Shown one piece after another: positions 47,560-57,836 of a stretch of DNA of 64,000 nucleotides. Position 1 is the first letter of the stretch. Each line of letters opens with the position of its first letter. This DNA is from Gonatopus flavifemur (lineage: Eukaryota; Arthropoda; Insecta; Hymenoptera; Dryinidae), in contig JAFFJZ010000007.1 of assembly GCA_018340375.1 (NCBI GenBank), positions 23,782,001-23,846,000 on the forward strand, given 5' to 3'. The notes under the pieces were generated by a model. It was not told the DNA's origin. It saw only the letters and a program-made list of their open reading frames with translations, and made no database searches. The translations under genes were made by a program, and so were the position numbers.

Positions 47560-49038
47560 TAGGGTAGACCGAGGCGAACCGGATCAAACTAAGCTCTTTG
47601 GCTGTTTTGGATTATTTCTATTCTCAATTTCACTCTCTGTGTGCATCAGTTATTCACATACACTCATTACCTACCGAAAACAAAAGATAGCATGACCATA
47701 TCGCGCATCATTTGGTCCTCGGTAATTACAGAAGTCTGTACGTCGTGTGCACGCGAGAGAAATTTGTCCCTGATGTAAAACAACCATTGTAATTCTTTAA
47801 ATTTTTAATGATAAGGTATGTTGAAAATCATGCGATTTTGATTGATATATACATATAGTTCGTGAAGTACAGAATGAGATTAGAACATTGTTCAGACAAT
47901 AATATCAGGCCCTTCATGAACAAATGAATATTTTTTTGCACATAGTATACGGGGCGATTCGGATCACGTTTCCTGGGGGAATAGGATCATGGGTATTTCG
48001 AGTCATACATTGTAAAATTGAATTTGTAACTTGACTGTGTCTTGATTTTCAAGATTCCTTAACCTCTCAATTGTCAATAATGAAAATTTTCATTACAAAT
48101 AACCTAAAAATTCTCATTCGGTCCCCTGGTTTAAAAAACCCATTGATTCTCGCCAAATCTCACTAAATTACAGTTGAACTTGGACAATGTTCTGGCCGAA
48201 TCTCATCCAGCAAATGTCAATGAGATTTGGTCAGAAAGAACAGTCGATTCTCGCCAAATCTCACTGAATCTGGCCAAATCTCATTGATTCTCGGACAATG
48301 TTCTGGCCAAATCTCATTTAATTTCATTTGTCAGAAGTAATGGATTCTTTTAACCAGGGCCATCATGTATGATTTCATTGTTCATGAAAAAGTCTTCGAT
48401 CATGCTGATTGTCGACTCGAAATTTGTTGTTTTGGTTGCGTCTTGAATTTTATCGATGTTGAGGATAAAATTGAGCCTTTCTTCTTATAGTATAGGTGAA
48501 TGATTTAAAATCTGAAATTGATGATGTTAGGCAATTGATTTCAAGCTCACCGAGTTCATTTAAAAACAGACAGCACTTGCAAAAATAATTTTGAAAATGA
48601 AGGAAAATTCTCCCTTCGATATCAAATTGATCATCATGAACAATCCATGGTCTCAGGACAGAATGAATGGGGCCATACGAAAGGTTACGTCCAGTGAAAG
48701 GACTCTGCGTCAAGCTGTTGATGGAATGAAGCTTTTTCATTCATTTTATGTATTTACAGTTCGTTTATAAGCATTAATACGTTTTTCATCAGTGGATGTA
48801 TGATGTTTGTCTATGATCCGATTCGCCCCGATTTTGGGGCGAATCGGATATTTCTCATTTTTTGTGTATTTGATTGTAAAATAAAGACGTGTTTATTTGA
48901 ATGTTTTTTGTTTGTATAGAATTCAAGCCAAAGATGTATAGAATGAGAATTTTTGAAGACACTTATTGAAACAATCTTCCTTTTGGTCATTTTGATTCAT
49001 TGAAGACGAAATGATCCGGTTCGCCTCGGTCTACCCTA
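47560..49038. mobile_element. 1.48-kb TIR element with GGCGAATCGGATCA words
   Basis: Perfect 27-bp terminal inverted repeat starting tagggtagaccgaggcgaac (47560) with its complement ending at 49038. The inner part is echoed at 47951 (ggggcgattcggatcacg) and as a back-to-back pair at 48819-48850 (gatccgattcgccccg, ggggcgaatcggat). No transposase. A CCCTGGTT-type MITE sits inside at 48123-48359. Target duplication not evident; family unassigned. Confidence 0.82.
48123..48359. mobile_element. MITE, CCCTGGTT-ended family, copy 2
   Basis: Ends ccctggtttaaaaaaccc and, from the right, ccctggttaaaagaatcc. The interior is built from CCAAATCTCA/TGAGATTTGG words, including a partial tandem repeat (gattctcgccaaatctcac at about 48145 and 48247; ggacaatgttctggcc at about 48182 and 48293). 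237 bp, nested in the 1.48-kb element. Confidence 0.7.
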
Positions 49039-49154
49039 TCGAGGGCAGAAAACGATTGAGGCGAGTAGGGACGCGGTGAAACCTCGGCGACTATAAGTGA
49101 TCCACCGGATTTACCGCACTTCCCACGCATTTCAATCGCTTATTTTCTGTCCTG

Positions 49155-49806
49155 GATACACAAATACATTCTGAAAAATAATTGTGGAATTTCCTCCCAA
49201 AAAAATGGTGGCAGCAACGTTCCTCCATAGATGGGGAATTTTTCACCATAATTTGGTCAACTTTTCCTTCTTTGTAGAAGATTTCAACACCCAAAAAAGA
49301 AAATAGTTCTCCAAAGTGGTGAAAAAATCCCTCATTTTTGATAGGAAAACAATTTCGTCACGATGAGCATATCCAATTCACTAACAGCGTGAGGAAGAAC
49401 TCCTCACGTTTTTTACAGTGTAGCTATTCTTCTCGCTCTGACACATTCGCTCGGAATTCAGCACTTTCTCCCCTTTCTAGAGGAGAAAACATGAACTTTT
49501 TATCCAGGTGTGGGAGAAAAAATTTTTTCAAAATGTCACAGAGAGAATCTGAGAAAATCCCAGTCTATACACTGTGAAAAATGTGGGGACAGTTCCTCCA
49601 AACTATTGATAGATTTCGCCACCTTATCGAGGAAGAATTGTTTTTCCATAAAAAAAATAAGGGATTATTCCATTTTTTTGGCTGTTCAATTCTCTACGAA
49701 TGAAGAAAAAGTCCACCAAATTGTGGTGAAAAATTCTCCCTCTATAGAGGAACTTTGCTGCCACCATTTTTCGGGGGAAAATTCCACAAATATTTTGTAC
49801 AGTGTA
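49155..49806. mobile_element. Long inverted-repeat element, GGTGGCAGC words
   Basis: The left arm 49155-49275 (ttgtggaatttcctcc, aatggtggcagcaacgttcc, tggggaatttttcaccata) is mirrored by the right arm 49690-49806 (tggtgaaaaattctcc, ggaactttgctgccacca, ggaaaattccacaaat). Symmetry fades toward the centre. It ends ttttgtacagtgta. No protein recognised, although several short frames run through it. Confidence 0.72.
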
Positions 49807-51534
49807 TATCTCGATGAATTCTAAGAATTTCTCACTCGTAGAATTTTTTCTTTGAAAACCCCACAGTTTGTGAATTGGAGAGTCTTGAAATTTTTCAGAA
49901 AATTTTCATTTCGCAAGCAATTTTGGAAAGCGCCGAGTTACATCTTTTATTCCGCATCCTACATATCTTAGGAATTAGGATTTGCAAACACTTTTTGTCC
50001 AGCAAAGAATGTGTATATTACCGTTTTCATATACAAATTTTGGATCAAGAAGTATTTTAGTCAAAATAAATCGCATTTGTCCGCAAAAATTGAAAAACTT
50101 CTGAAAACGTATAAAATTTCACGTCGGTCATCATGTGTCGGCAATTTTTTTTTTTTTAAATAGATAATATAGAAAGAAAGTAGATGAAAATTCATTGAAA
50201 AATAACGATATTCCGAACTCGGTCGGCTAAACAAAAATTAGACACTCACAAGTTCCTCGCAAAACTTTGATAAGACATACTCGAAAGGGTCCTCTTTTTG
50301 TTTTTTTCTAGTGCAGCGTTACAAAACTCGTGAATATTTAGTCATTCCTACTTGGAACTAAAACTCTGGGATGCTCTCAATAGATGTAGGAGAGTCGATA
50401 AAATCTGTAGAAATCATATAAAAATTTCAGCAGAAAAAGTCCTGACGATGTAAAGGATGGAACGTTCTGACAAAAATCCTGAAGACATACTATTTTGCTG
50501 TTGCGATGGCCTTGGATTCAATAGAATTGATTCAATATCGACACATATCTGGGTCTTTTCAAGGACCGGTGTCGTTCGATATTTGTTAGTCAAATGGCAC
50601 CAATTGATAACCGGTTACGGTGCAGTAACGGCTAATATTGGACGGGTTTTTAATCCTCGGGAGTTTTCACATGGATTTCCTACTGTTCCTTTTTTTCATC
50701 CACCCCTGTAAATCTGGAAGAGTGAGAATTCGAGTGGAATTCTCACTCTTCCATATTTAGAGAGCAGACATAAAATAATCTATAAACACAAATCTGTGGG
50801 ATCTCAACGAAGCAATATTGATTCATAGAATCGCTAACAGTGGCTGTGATGATGGACCGTTAAAATGAGAGGAATCGTATAAATCGGGTAGTTTTGATCT
50901 TTTGTGGGGAAAATGAATGTGGTGATGCACGTTTATCGAACGAAGAATCGAATATACACAACAATATTAGACTTTTAATGTTGAATATTATTGACGATAA
51001 TAAATAATCGAAATCAACGTTCCTGGTTTAACACTGTTTCGAGATTTTTGAAATCGAATGTGGAAAAGAGTGACCTCGTCATAAAATCGCAAAAGTTCCA
51101 TTCAGAATTGTTGATTACATGAAATTATGAACTTTTTCTATGAATTATGAGCATGAACTAACAATTTTTTCCATGAATTCGCCATGAGATGATATTTTAC
51201 TTCCAGTTCCAAACCCCTTGAATTGTACAAGATGATTCGAAATGTTCATACAATATTCTACGCATGAATTCTCCATATTTCTTCATCGATTCTAAATGTT
51301 CTTTTCTCTTGACAAATTCTAATCTGAGCCTCAAATTTTGAGATATGAGCATCTGAGGATTTTTTGAAAGAACCAAGTATCCCGAAAGTACTTTTTCTTG
51401 GACGTTTGGATCTAATTCTCTAAATCGGATCACGGGGTATCCCTACAAAGGGTATTGAACCAATTCAGTGTTCCTTGGGCCTAATCCAAGCAACGCGCTC
51501 GTCACAGCGGCGTTGCAGCGGCATAACAGTAACA
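49807..51534. other. Gene-free block with a perfect 17-bp hairpin
   Basis: No gene recognised. The 84-codon + frame at 50457-50711 is unassigned. It is followed at 50715-50753 by a perfect 17-bp stem (tggaagagtgagaattc / gaattctcactcttcca) with a 5-nt loop. A GC-rich spot at 51490-51525 contains gcggcgttgcagcggc. Confidence 0.4.
50715..50753. repeat. Perfect 17-bp inverted repeat with 5-nt loop
   Basis: tggaagagtgagaattc, loop gagtg, then gaattctcactcttcca. The stem is perfect and isolated from any visible element ends. It is too short for a typical microRNA precursor. It may be the core of a decayed MITE or a fortuitous palindrome. Confidence 0.85.
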
Positions 51535-51536
51535 TA

Positions 51537-51725
51537 CACAGTAAAAAATCGGATTGAATGTGGCTGCATTTTACTTGGAAACTTGACTGAAATGCAGTTT
51601 TTTCCATTGTGTCAGCATTTGTTTCCGATGCTAACTTCCATTTGAACGGGGCTAGTGGCTAGTTTTCGCTACATCTCAAAATCAGCTAATATTCAGGATG
51701 GAAGTGAGTTTTACTTTTTACAGTG
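51537..51725. mobile_element. Small MITE with CACAGTAAAAA ends
   Basis: Left cacagtaaaaaatcggat, right ttttactttttacagtg (complement cactgtaaaaagtaaaa). The interior has tgcattt/aaatgca and agctaat/ctagtggctag words. About 190 bp, no coding capacity, ends imperfect. Confidence 0.5.
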
Positions 51726-51902
51726 AGTCACCGCGAGGTCACTGCTTTATCACGGTGAGCAAGTGTGTTGTTTGCATTGCAAATTCTTTGCATCCTAGGC
51801 AATCAGAATCCAACAACTTCAATTTACTATAACTCCGCAACAAAAATACTAACTTGGAGAATAATGTTGAATTCTCGGATCGAAAAATGTTGACAGTTTT
51901 TG

Positions 51903-52034
51903 TCCTCCTATTTGATTTTTAGACTGATTTTGTCCTAATTTGTGAACATAGCGGATAAAATCTTGGAAAAATCCTTTTTGTATCCGCAATATCCATAAAT
52001 TAGGACAAAATCAGTATAAAAATCAAATAGGAGG
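51903..52034. repeat. Inverted repeat of about 45 bp per arm
   Basis: The left arm tcctcctatttgattttta, then gactgattttgtcctaattt, is mirrored by aaattaggacaaaatcag, then tataaaaatcaaataggagg. The arms are nearly identical and separated by about 45 bp containing gcggataaaa and tatccgc, which also pair. This looks like the core of a young hairpin MITE; the outer boundary may be wider. Confidence 0.75.
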
Positions 52035-52208
52035 GGAAAAATCACTCCAATTTCCCGAGATATTCAAATCTTTCAAAAAACTTAAGAATGCTCGTATCTC
52101 AGAATCGGAATCGGCTCAGATCGCAATTTGCCAACAGAAAAAACATTTAAAATTGCATGAAGGATCCATGTGCGAAATATCGTTCTGGATCATCCCGTAC
52201 ACACATTG

Positions 52209-52641
52209 CACACGGAGGGAAAAAGAATTCCATTTGACAGCGAAATTTAATTTTGTTGGGTACTTTTCGCTGGAGCAGCAAACTTTTTACTGGCACAGCA
52301 AACTATTTGCTATCACAACAATCTCGTTCGTTACGACAGCGATTTTTTAATTGTGGTAGCAAGAAAATATCAATTTCCCCAGCAAAATTTGTTTGATATT
52401 CATTATATGTATAATACTGAAAATTTGGCTAGTCCAGCGAAAAATTGGCTGTTCCAGATAATCATGTTACTTTCTCAGCATTGCAGTCAGCTGTGGCAGC
52501 GAATTCTTAGCTAGGTTAGCAAAAAAAGATATGTCACACGGAGAAAAAAGTCTGCAATAATATTGCTGAATTGACAATGAGAAATGTCATATATCTCCGT
52601 ACCTTGATTTGCTGTATCAGCAAATTTTCTTTCTCCATGTA
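52209..52641. mobile_element. CAGCAA-word MITEs, copies 3 and 4 (nested or adjacent)
   Basis: One end gcacacggagggaaaaag starts at 52209. A second copy with both ends (cacacggagaaaaaagtct at 52537, tttctttctccatgt at about 52640) lies at its right side. Interior words include gcagcaaac, ctggcacagcaaac, tatttgctatcac and ccccagcaaaatttg. The first copy lacks its own right end, consistent with insertion of one into the other. Confidence 0.6.
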
Positions 52642-52778
52642 TTTCACTTTATTTTTCACGAAAAATAAAAACACTACTGAATTGAAACGTGATTATTACG
52701 TTCTTGTCATGCATTCAAATATATTGTTTTATTCTTTTCCTGACACAAGATAATGTGGAAGAAAACTGTAACAAAGCA

Positions 52779-52802
52779 ATTATATATATATATATATATA
52801 TC
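52779..52802. repeat. (AT)n microsatellite
   Basis: An uninterrupted run of about 12 AT dinucleotides. It is likely polymorphic in length. Confidence 0.9.
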
Positions 52803-53033
52803 GATATGAAGCAAGACAACATGAGGAACTCATAAAATATGCAGAACAGTCTGATGGACAACAAGATCAAAATGCAGCAGATTACGCTCTGGGATCGCAT
52901 CGTCTTCGTACATGTCATATGTAAGACGGTGTACTTTATTACTCTAGTAGAATTTTCAAGTTTATTTAATAAAATCGTGCGAGCTTGATCGAAACATAGC
53001 ATGTCCGCTCTTCTCACTTCTCGTCATACAGCA

Positions 53034-53110
53034 CACCGAAAAAAAAAATTAGTCATCCCTACTCCAAATTAGTACCAGGAACTACTCTGAGTAGTTGATA
53101 TATGGACAAC
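53034..53110. mobile_element. TTAGTTAC-word MITE, copy 2 (fragment)
   Basis: Starts cacaccgaaaaaaaaaatta and continues tcatccctactccaaattag, matching the left end of 7632-7874 (cacaccaaaa..., ttacccttactctaaattag), followed by agttgatatatggacaac. No right end found, so it is truncated. Confidence 0.55.
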
Positions 53111-53338
53111 GCAAATCGTAGTTGATGCAAATACAAAGAGTAAACAATTGCCGGTAATTCCTGTAATTACAATCGTTGTTGAAATATGAAACAATCTGAA
53201 TCCTCAGTTGCCCCACGTATTTTCGCATGTCTTCTTTAATCTTTCGTTGTGCGTTGCAATCAATTAAGGTGATACCAGCGACCCCTGCAGATGCAACCAG
53301 ACCCATTAGTTAGAAAAGGACACTACCAAAACTATTCT

Positions 53339-53712
53339 GCACGGAGAAAAAGGAATTTGCTGTGGCAGCGAAATCTACTTTTGCTGGGTTCCTTTTGCCA
53401 GAGCAGCAAATTTTTTGCTGCGACAGCAAACTATTTGCTGTTCCAGCAATCTTGTTAGCTGTGACAGCGAATTTTTAGTTGTGGCAGCAAAGAATGTTTG
53501 CTATCCCAGCAAAATTTGTTTGCTATTCTATATATAATACTGAAAATTTGCTGGCGGAGCAAACATTTTTTGCTGTCACAGCTAAAAAATTGCTGTTGTA
53601 GCCAACACGATTGCTGTTATAGCAAATTTTTAGCTGGGTCAGCAAAAAATTTTGCTATCCTATATATAATATCTCGATTTGCTGCGTCAGCAAATTTTTT
53701 CTCTCCGTGTGA
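53339..53712. mobile_element. CAGCAA-word MITE, copy 5 (best preserved)
   Basis: Left end cacggagaaaaaggaatttg, right end caaattttttctctccgtg. About a dozen TTGCTGTNNCAGC-type units line the interior at roughly 25-30-bp intervals, each a small stem of GCTG/CAGC. The central ctatatataatactgaaaat segment recurs at 52400-52435 and, inverted, at about 63212-63235. About 375 bp, no protein gene although an 87-codon frame passes through. Confidence 0.8.
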
Positions 53713-54332
53713 CACATCACTCGAAAACAAAGGAATGAAATCGAAATATCGCTCTGTATAGACCTTCTTCGATCAAAAAAGGTGATCTCTACAGAGCGAT
53801 ATTTTCCTTTGCTTGCTTTATTTCCCAATAATTTGTCAGAAAAGATTGGGTCGGGTTGCATCGTCAGGGGTCGCTGGTATCCTCTTGAATGAAGCTTTTT
53901 CCATGATCAAAGATGTACTGTGGTTCTTGAAACTCCCTCTCCTGAAAGGCTCAATCCCTCTTCTAGTTTCAAATTGTAACCCTTCACCCCTATGAACAGT
54001 AGACCAAATTTTCGAAGACCTCTTGTTCCCTTTAGACCCCCATAGGGTAACTGAGGATTATTAACCCCTGCTACTTTGGAATGATTATGTTTATACGAGA
54101 ATTGAAAACAAAACTCCCAAAACGTGAACATGTAGATAAATGTTTGAGAAAATTTTGAACTGCAATGTAAGTCAGAATTTCATGAAATTCTATAATTAAT
54201 TAATAGTTGAGGCAAGGTTTTCATTTAATTATCGATAAATATATTTACAGCTGTTGATATATGTATGTGCAGGATCAAATTAGTCTGCTTTATCATTCTT
54301 TGTATTCTAGTATACATTTGTTGGATAGAGTG
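53713..54332. other. Gene-free block with an inverted duplication
   Basis: 53735-53765 (aaatatcgctctgtatagac) and 53770-53805 (ctctacagagcgatattt) are inverted copies, and aaggaatgaaat/atttcctttgcttg extend them. ggtcgctggtatcc at 53867 is the inverse of ggtgataccagcgacc at 53269, and the flanking tgcatcg/atgcaacc also pair. This suggests an inverted repeat of about 600 bp enclosing the MITE at 53339-53712. Confidence 0.45.
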
Positions 54333-57300
54333 TACACTGAGGAAAAAAAGTCATTGAATCAATGAAAATTTCTTCCAATCAAAGAAATTTCGTCATTCAA
54401 TAGTATTTGTGATATTATTTCATAGGATTCAAAAATTAAGTCATTAATATCAAAGTTGCCATGACTTCAAACCGATAAAAAAAAATGATTGACATAAATA
54501 TGTCTTTCTTGAATCAATGAAGCTCATCTTTATTCAATAAATAATGTTTTAGAAATCAATCATTTATCATTATGGTTGCTCATGAATCTGCTTGTGACAA
54601 AACATTGTTGTATGCTGTGGAAAAGATAACAAATATATTGAAAGAAGGCTTAATCGATCCCAAGAAATGCGATCTTCGAGTCAATATATGATTCTTTTGA
54701 GTCAAAGTTACTCCATTTGAATGAACTGGGATATGTATGTAGCAAATGAATAAAATTATAAATCCGATGAAATGCATGCAGAAAATGAATAAATGATAAG
54801 AACAAATAAACATGTGTTGCTTGGAAATTAATGACTCAGTATTCATAATACAAAATTATCAATCTCGATAAAATGTCATATTCCTATGATTAAGACAGTT
54901 TTTCAATTAATCATGTATATCATTGGATCTAATGGACAATTCTTAGAACTAAAATCATGTTTTATCAAATGGACATTCTTATTTCTGTAAACTGAAAGAA
55001 TATATCTTCAAACTAGTAATCTCAATTACAACATTGATGAACAGTTTTCATAGCAAACAAATCTTTACTGTGCTAAGAAATCATAAATGGGAGATTGAAT
55101 ATTTCCTTTCTCAATTGAAGAAATATCGTATTGTACATGGAAGATGTTGAAGAATTAATTGAAGTCAAGAGTTCTTCGGAACAATGAATTGGATGAATCA
55201 TGTCAATGACATACATTATTGAATTCTCATAGTCATTCTTTGGATGAATACAATATTTCATCGGGGCCAATTTGGGATTTTTGAAATAATGGAAAAAATA
55301 TATTCATTATTCAAATCAATTTTTTATTTTACGATACTATTCCTAGACCTCTTCACAACTGCAAGTTTTGAGCACTCTGGGACACTTGAAGCACAGTTTT
55401 ACGGAGTCATTGGTCGTTGAGAAGTCATAGCCCATCCTGTTGTTGGTGAAGTTTCATTGGTTCCTGTATAATCTGTAATCAATTTCAAATAATACCTTAT
55501 AGATGATCAACGCCATTATCTGAGAGAAAAATTTCTATGAATGGCGTATTACTTACCGGGAGGATAGGGTATATTGATACTGACATCTTGTGGGAACTAA
55601 TTACAATCCGTATCAGCGAACGAAGGATAACTCTGCTGTAGAAGTACATTTCTTCATCTCAATAAATTATTCAATTCAATGAATCTACGAATTTAATTGA
55701 TTCAATAAACTATTTCCTTCCAAAATGGCATTGGAACAGAGGAAAATTTTTTTAATTCCAAGAAAAATCTTCATCCCCATAAATTATTCAATTCATCCAA
55801 TCTAGGAATTTAATTGATTCAATGAAATATTTTTTTCCAGAACGGCATTGGAACAGAGGAGAATTTTTTTCAATTCCAAGAAATATCTTCATCCGAACAA
55901 TTTCAGTTAACAGAATGCTTCCCTGAACTGGGATATCGTTTCGAATCAAAACAATTCAAATCCAAAGCGATAAATGAGATTTTTTTTCATTGCTATGGAA
56001 ACTGCTGTTTTTATATCAATTCAGACAGTTGTTGTTTTTGAAAATATTCAATACCTTCAGAGTTGCTAGCCTGAAAAAAAGTGATTTTCACTTCATTTAT
56101 CGTGTCAAAAATTATGTAATAAGTAACGTCAAAAATTTTTTATCATGATAGAATGGTCCACGGAGAAATGACAAAAATGACGTGAAAAATCACTTGAATT
56201 TCACGGTATTTTTAGAGTAAGTCTTGAGGATATGATATGGAAGTATATCACTACGTTTACACAGGAAGATCAGCGACGTATCGATCCCGCCGGTGCGAAC
56301 GTGGCCATCAATTGGCATTTTTTTAAATTGTTTATTCAATTCCAATAATTTAGTCTCTGTACTGTCAATTTGGAAATAGAGGAAAATTAGTTCACATTCT
56401 ATACATCTGACCGTTTTCCCTTAGAACTAATTTTTTGGTGAGAACTGATCATAGGTACGGTTATAAGAGAGCTAAGGTACCCACACCACTTCTCAGAGGG
56501 GTGCCCGAATTGGAATGAAAAACCCAATCATTCTAATCCGTGCTTTCTAATGGAAATTATCCTACACCATAGAACATTCAATATTGGATTCTTGTTTCCT
56601 CCATAACGCCTGAATCTCTTATGCGATTCCTAGAAAAATGATACATTTCAGTCTCCTCACTTACATGAAAAAAATTTGGGAAAAACAGTATTTAAAATCA
56701 CCAATTCTACCAAAAGTTACCCACAACGGAAAATATTCTATATTCGATTGATCATTTTTTCCTCGTATTGAAAGAATCTCTGATCTGATCTGGACCCAAA
56801 TGGGAGATTCTGATATACTCATTGAGAACAAAATTTTGGCGCAAGCCTCATCCAAATCCATGCAGTACGAGAGTACGAGAGCAATCCTTTTAAATCTACT
56901 GCAATTCAGTCGATAATACCAAATCATTACTTCTAATTTTTGAGTATTAGATTCCATCCATTTCTATCAAAAAAATTCTTTCATTGAATTTATATTGGTG
57001 TAATCTGAACAAATAGATCATTGTTACGATGAAATGTTTTTTTGCATTGAAAAAAATACATCGTTGCATGAAATACATCATGATCGCGTTTCTGAAGTTG
57101 GAACTATTTATTAAATCAGAATTAATCCCACTCAAAAGGCCAGTGTCAATATAATATCAAATTCATACGCTGAAAACATTTCTTCTCACCAAATAAATAG
57201 TTCATTTGTTCTTTCTTCAAAGCATATGCTATATTCCTTGGGATTTATGAAATATTCAATCAAATCAAATAAAGAAGTGATTTTCTCAAATAAATTGGTT

Positions 57301-57418
57301 TTCTAAATAAATAATTCAATCGCCACAAATAATCAATTTTCGGATTCAATTGAACATTCAAGGTCTACAAATAAATATTTTATGAAGACAGGACAAAAGA
57401 ATATTTTTTCCAGTGTAT
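54333..57418. mobile_element. Possible large TACACTGAGG-ended composite
   Basis: Left tacactgaggaaaaaaag and right ttttttccagtgta are inverted. Throughout, the sequence is enriched in TTGAATCAAT/ATTCAATT words (54345, 54515, 55665-55835, 57345). No transposase. The roughly 3.1-kb span could be one element or several related MITEs side by side. Frames at 54580-54846 and 56661-56957 are unrecognised. Confidence 0.35.
55651..55894 (+). repeat. Tandem repeat, 118-bp unit, two copies
   Basis: Units begin tcttcatctcaataaattat (55651) and tcttcatccccataaattat (55769), with a third partial start at 55886. Both contain gaatttaattgattcaat, then ggcattggaacagagga. The units differ at roughly one position in ten, so this is an old duplication. 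Confidence 0.85.
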
Positions 57419-57836
57419 CGATATTATCGGTTATTTCATTGAATTGCCATACGAGTTCGATACGCTAGATATCGATTTAATATCAAATCCATATTAACAA
57501 TAATGATTTAAAGTTGGGGTATTGAATGTTGAAAAATTTTCGGACAGAAAAAATATAACTTATCAATCCGTAATTTGGTGTTTTCCAATAGTTCCGATCA
57601 TGTAACATAATATTCGCAAAAGATACTGACAAGGGAAGGTTGTGAGAGTCGGGAGCCAGCTTTCAATGAAAGGTACAAACAACTTCATCCCAAGATAAAT
57701 TCAACATCATATTGACAAATATTCTTTCCTAGAGTACGTGTACCTTAGGCACCGTTGACAATAACTACTTTGGCTGTCATTCTAACGTGGCTTTGTTTCC
57801 AAGATATTGAAGCTTGAGGATTGAGCTGATATAGTA
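57419..57836. other. Spacer, no gene
   Basis: AT-rich spacer left of mariner 2. Nothing recognisable. Confidence 0.4.

Noticed and set aside
49338..49824. Two overlapping + strand frames (79 and 104 codons)
   Set aside because: They run through the arms of an inverted-repeat element, and overlapping frames with no motif are shadows of repeat sequence.
50457..50711. 84-codon frame followed by a perfect hairpin, resembling a gene with a terminator
   Set aside because: The peptide is not recognisable, and a bacterial-style hairpin terminator would not apply in an insect nuclear genome; only the hairpin is reported.
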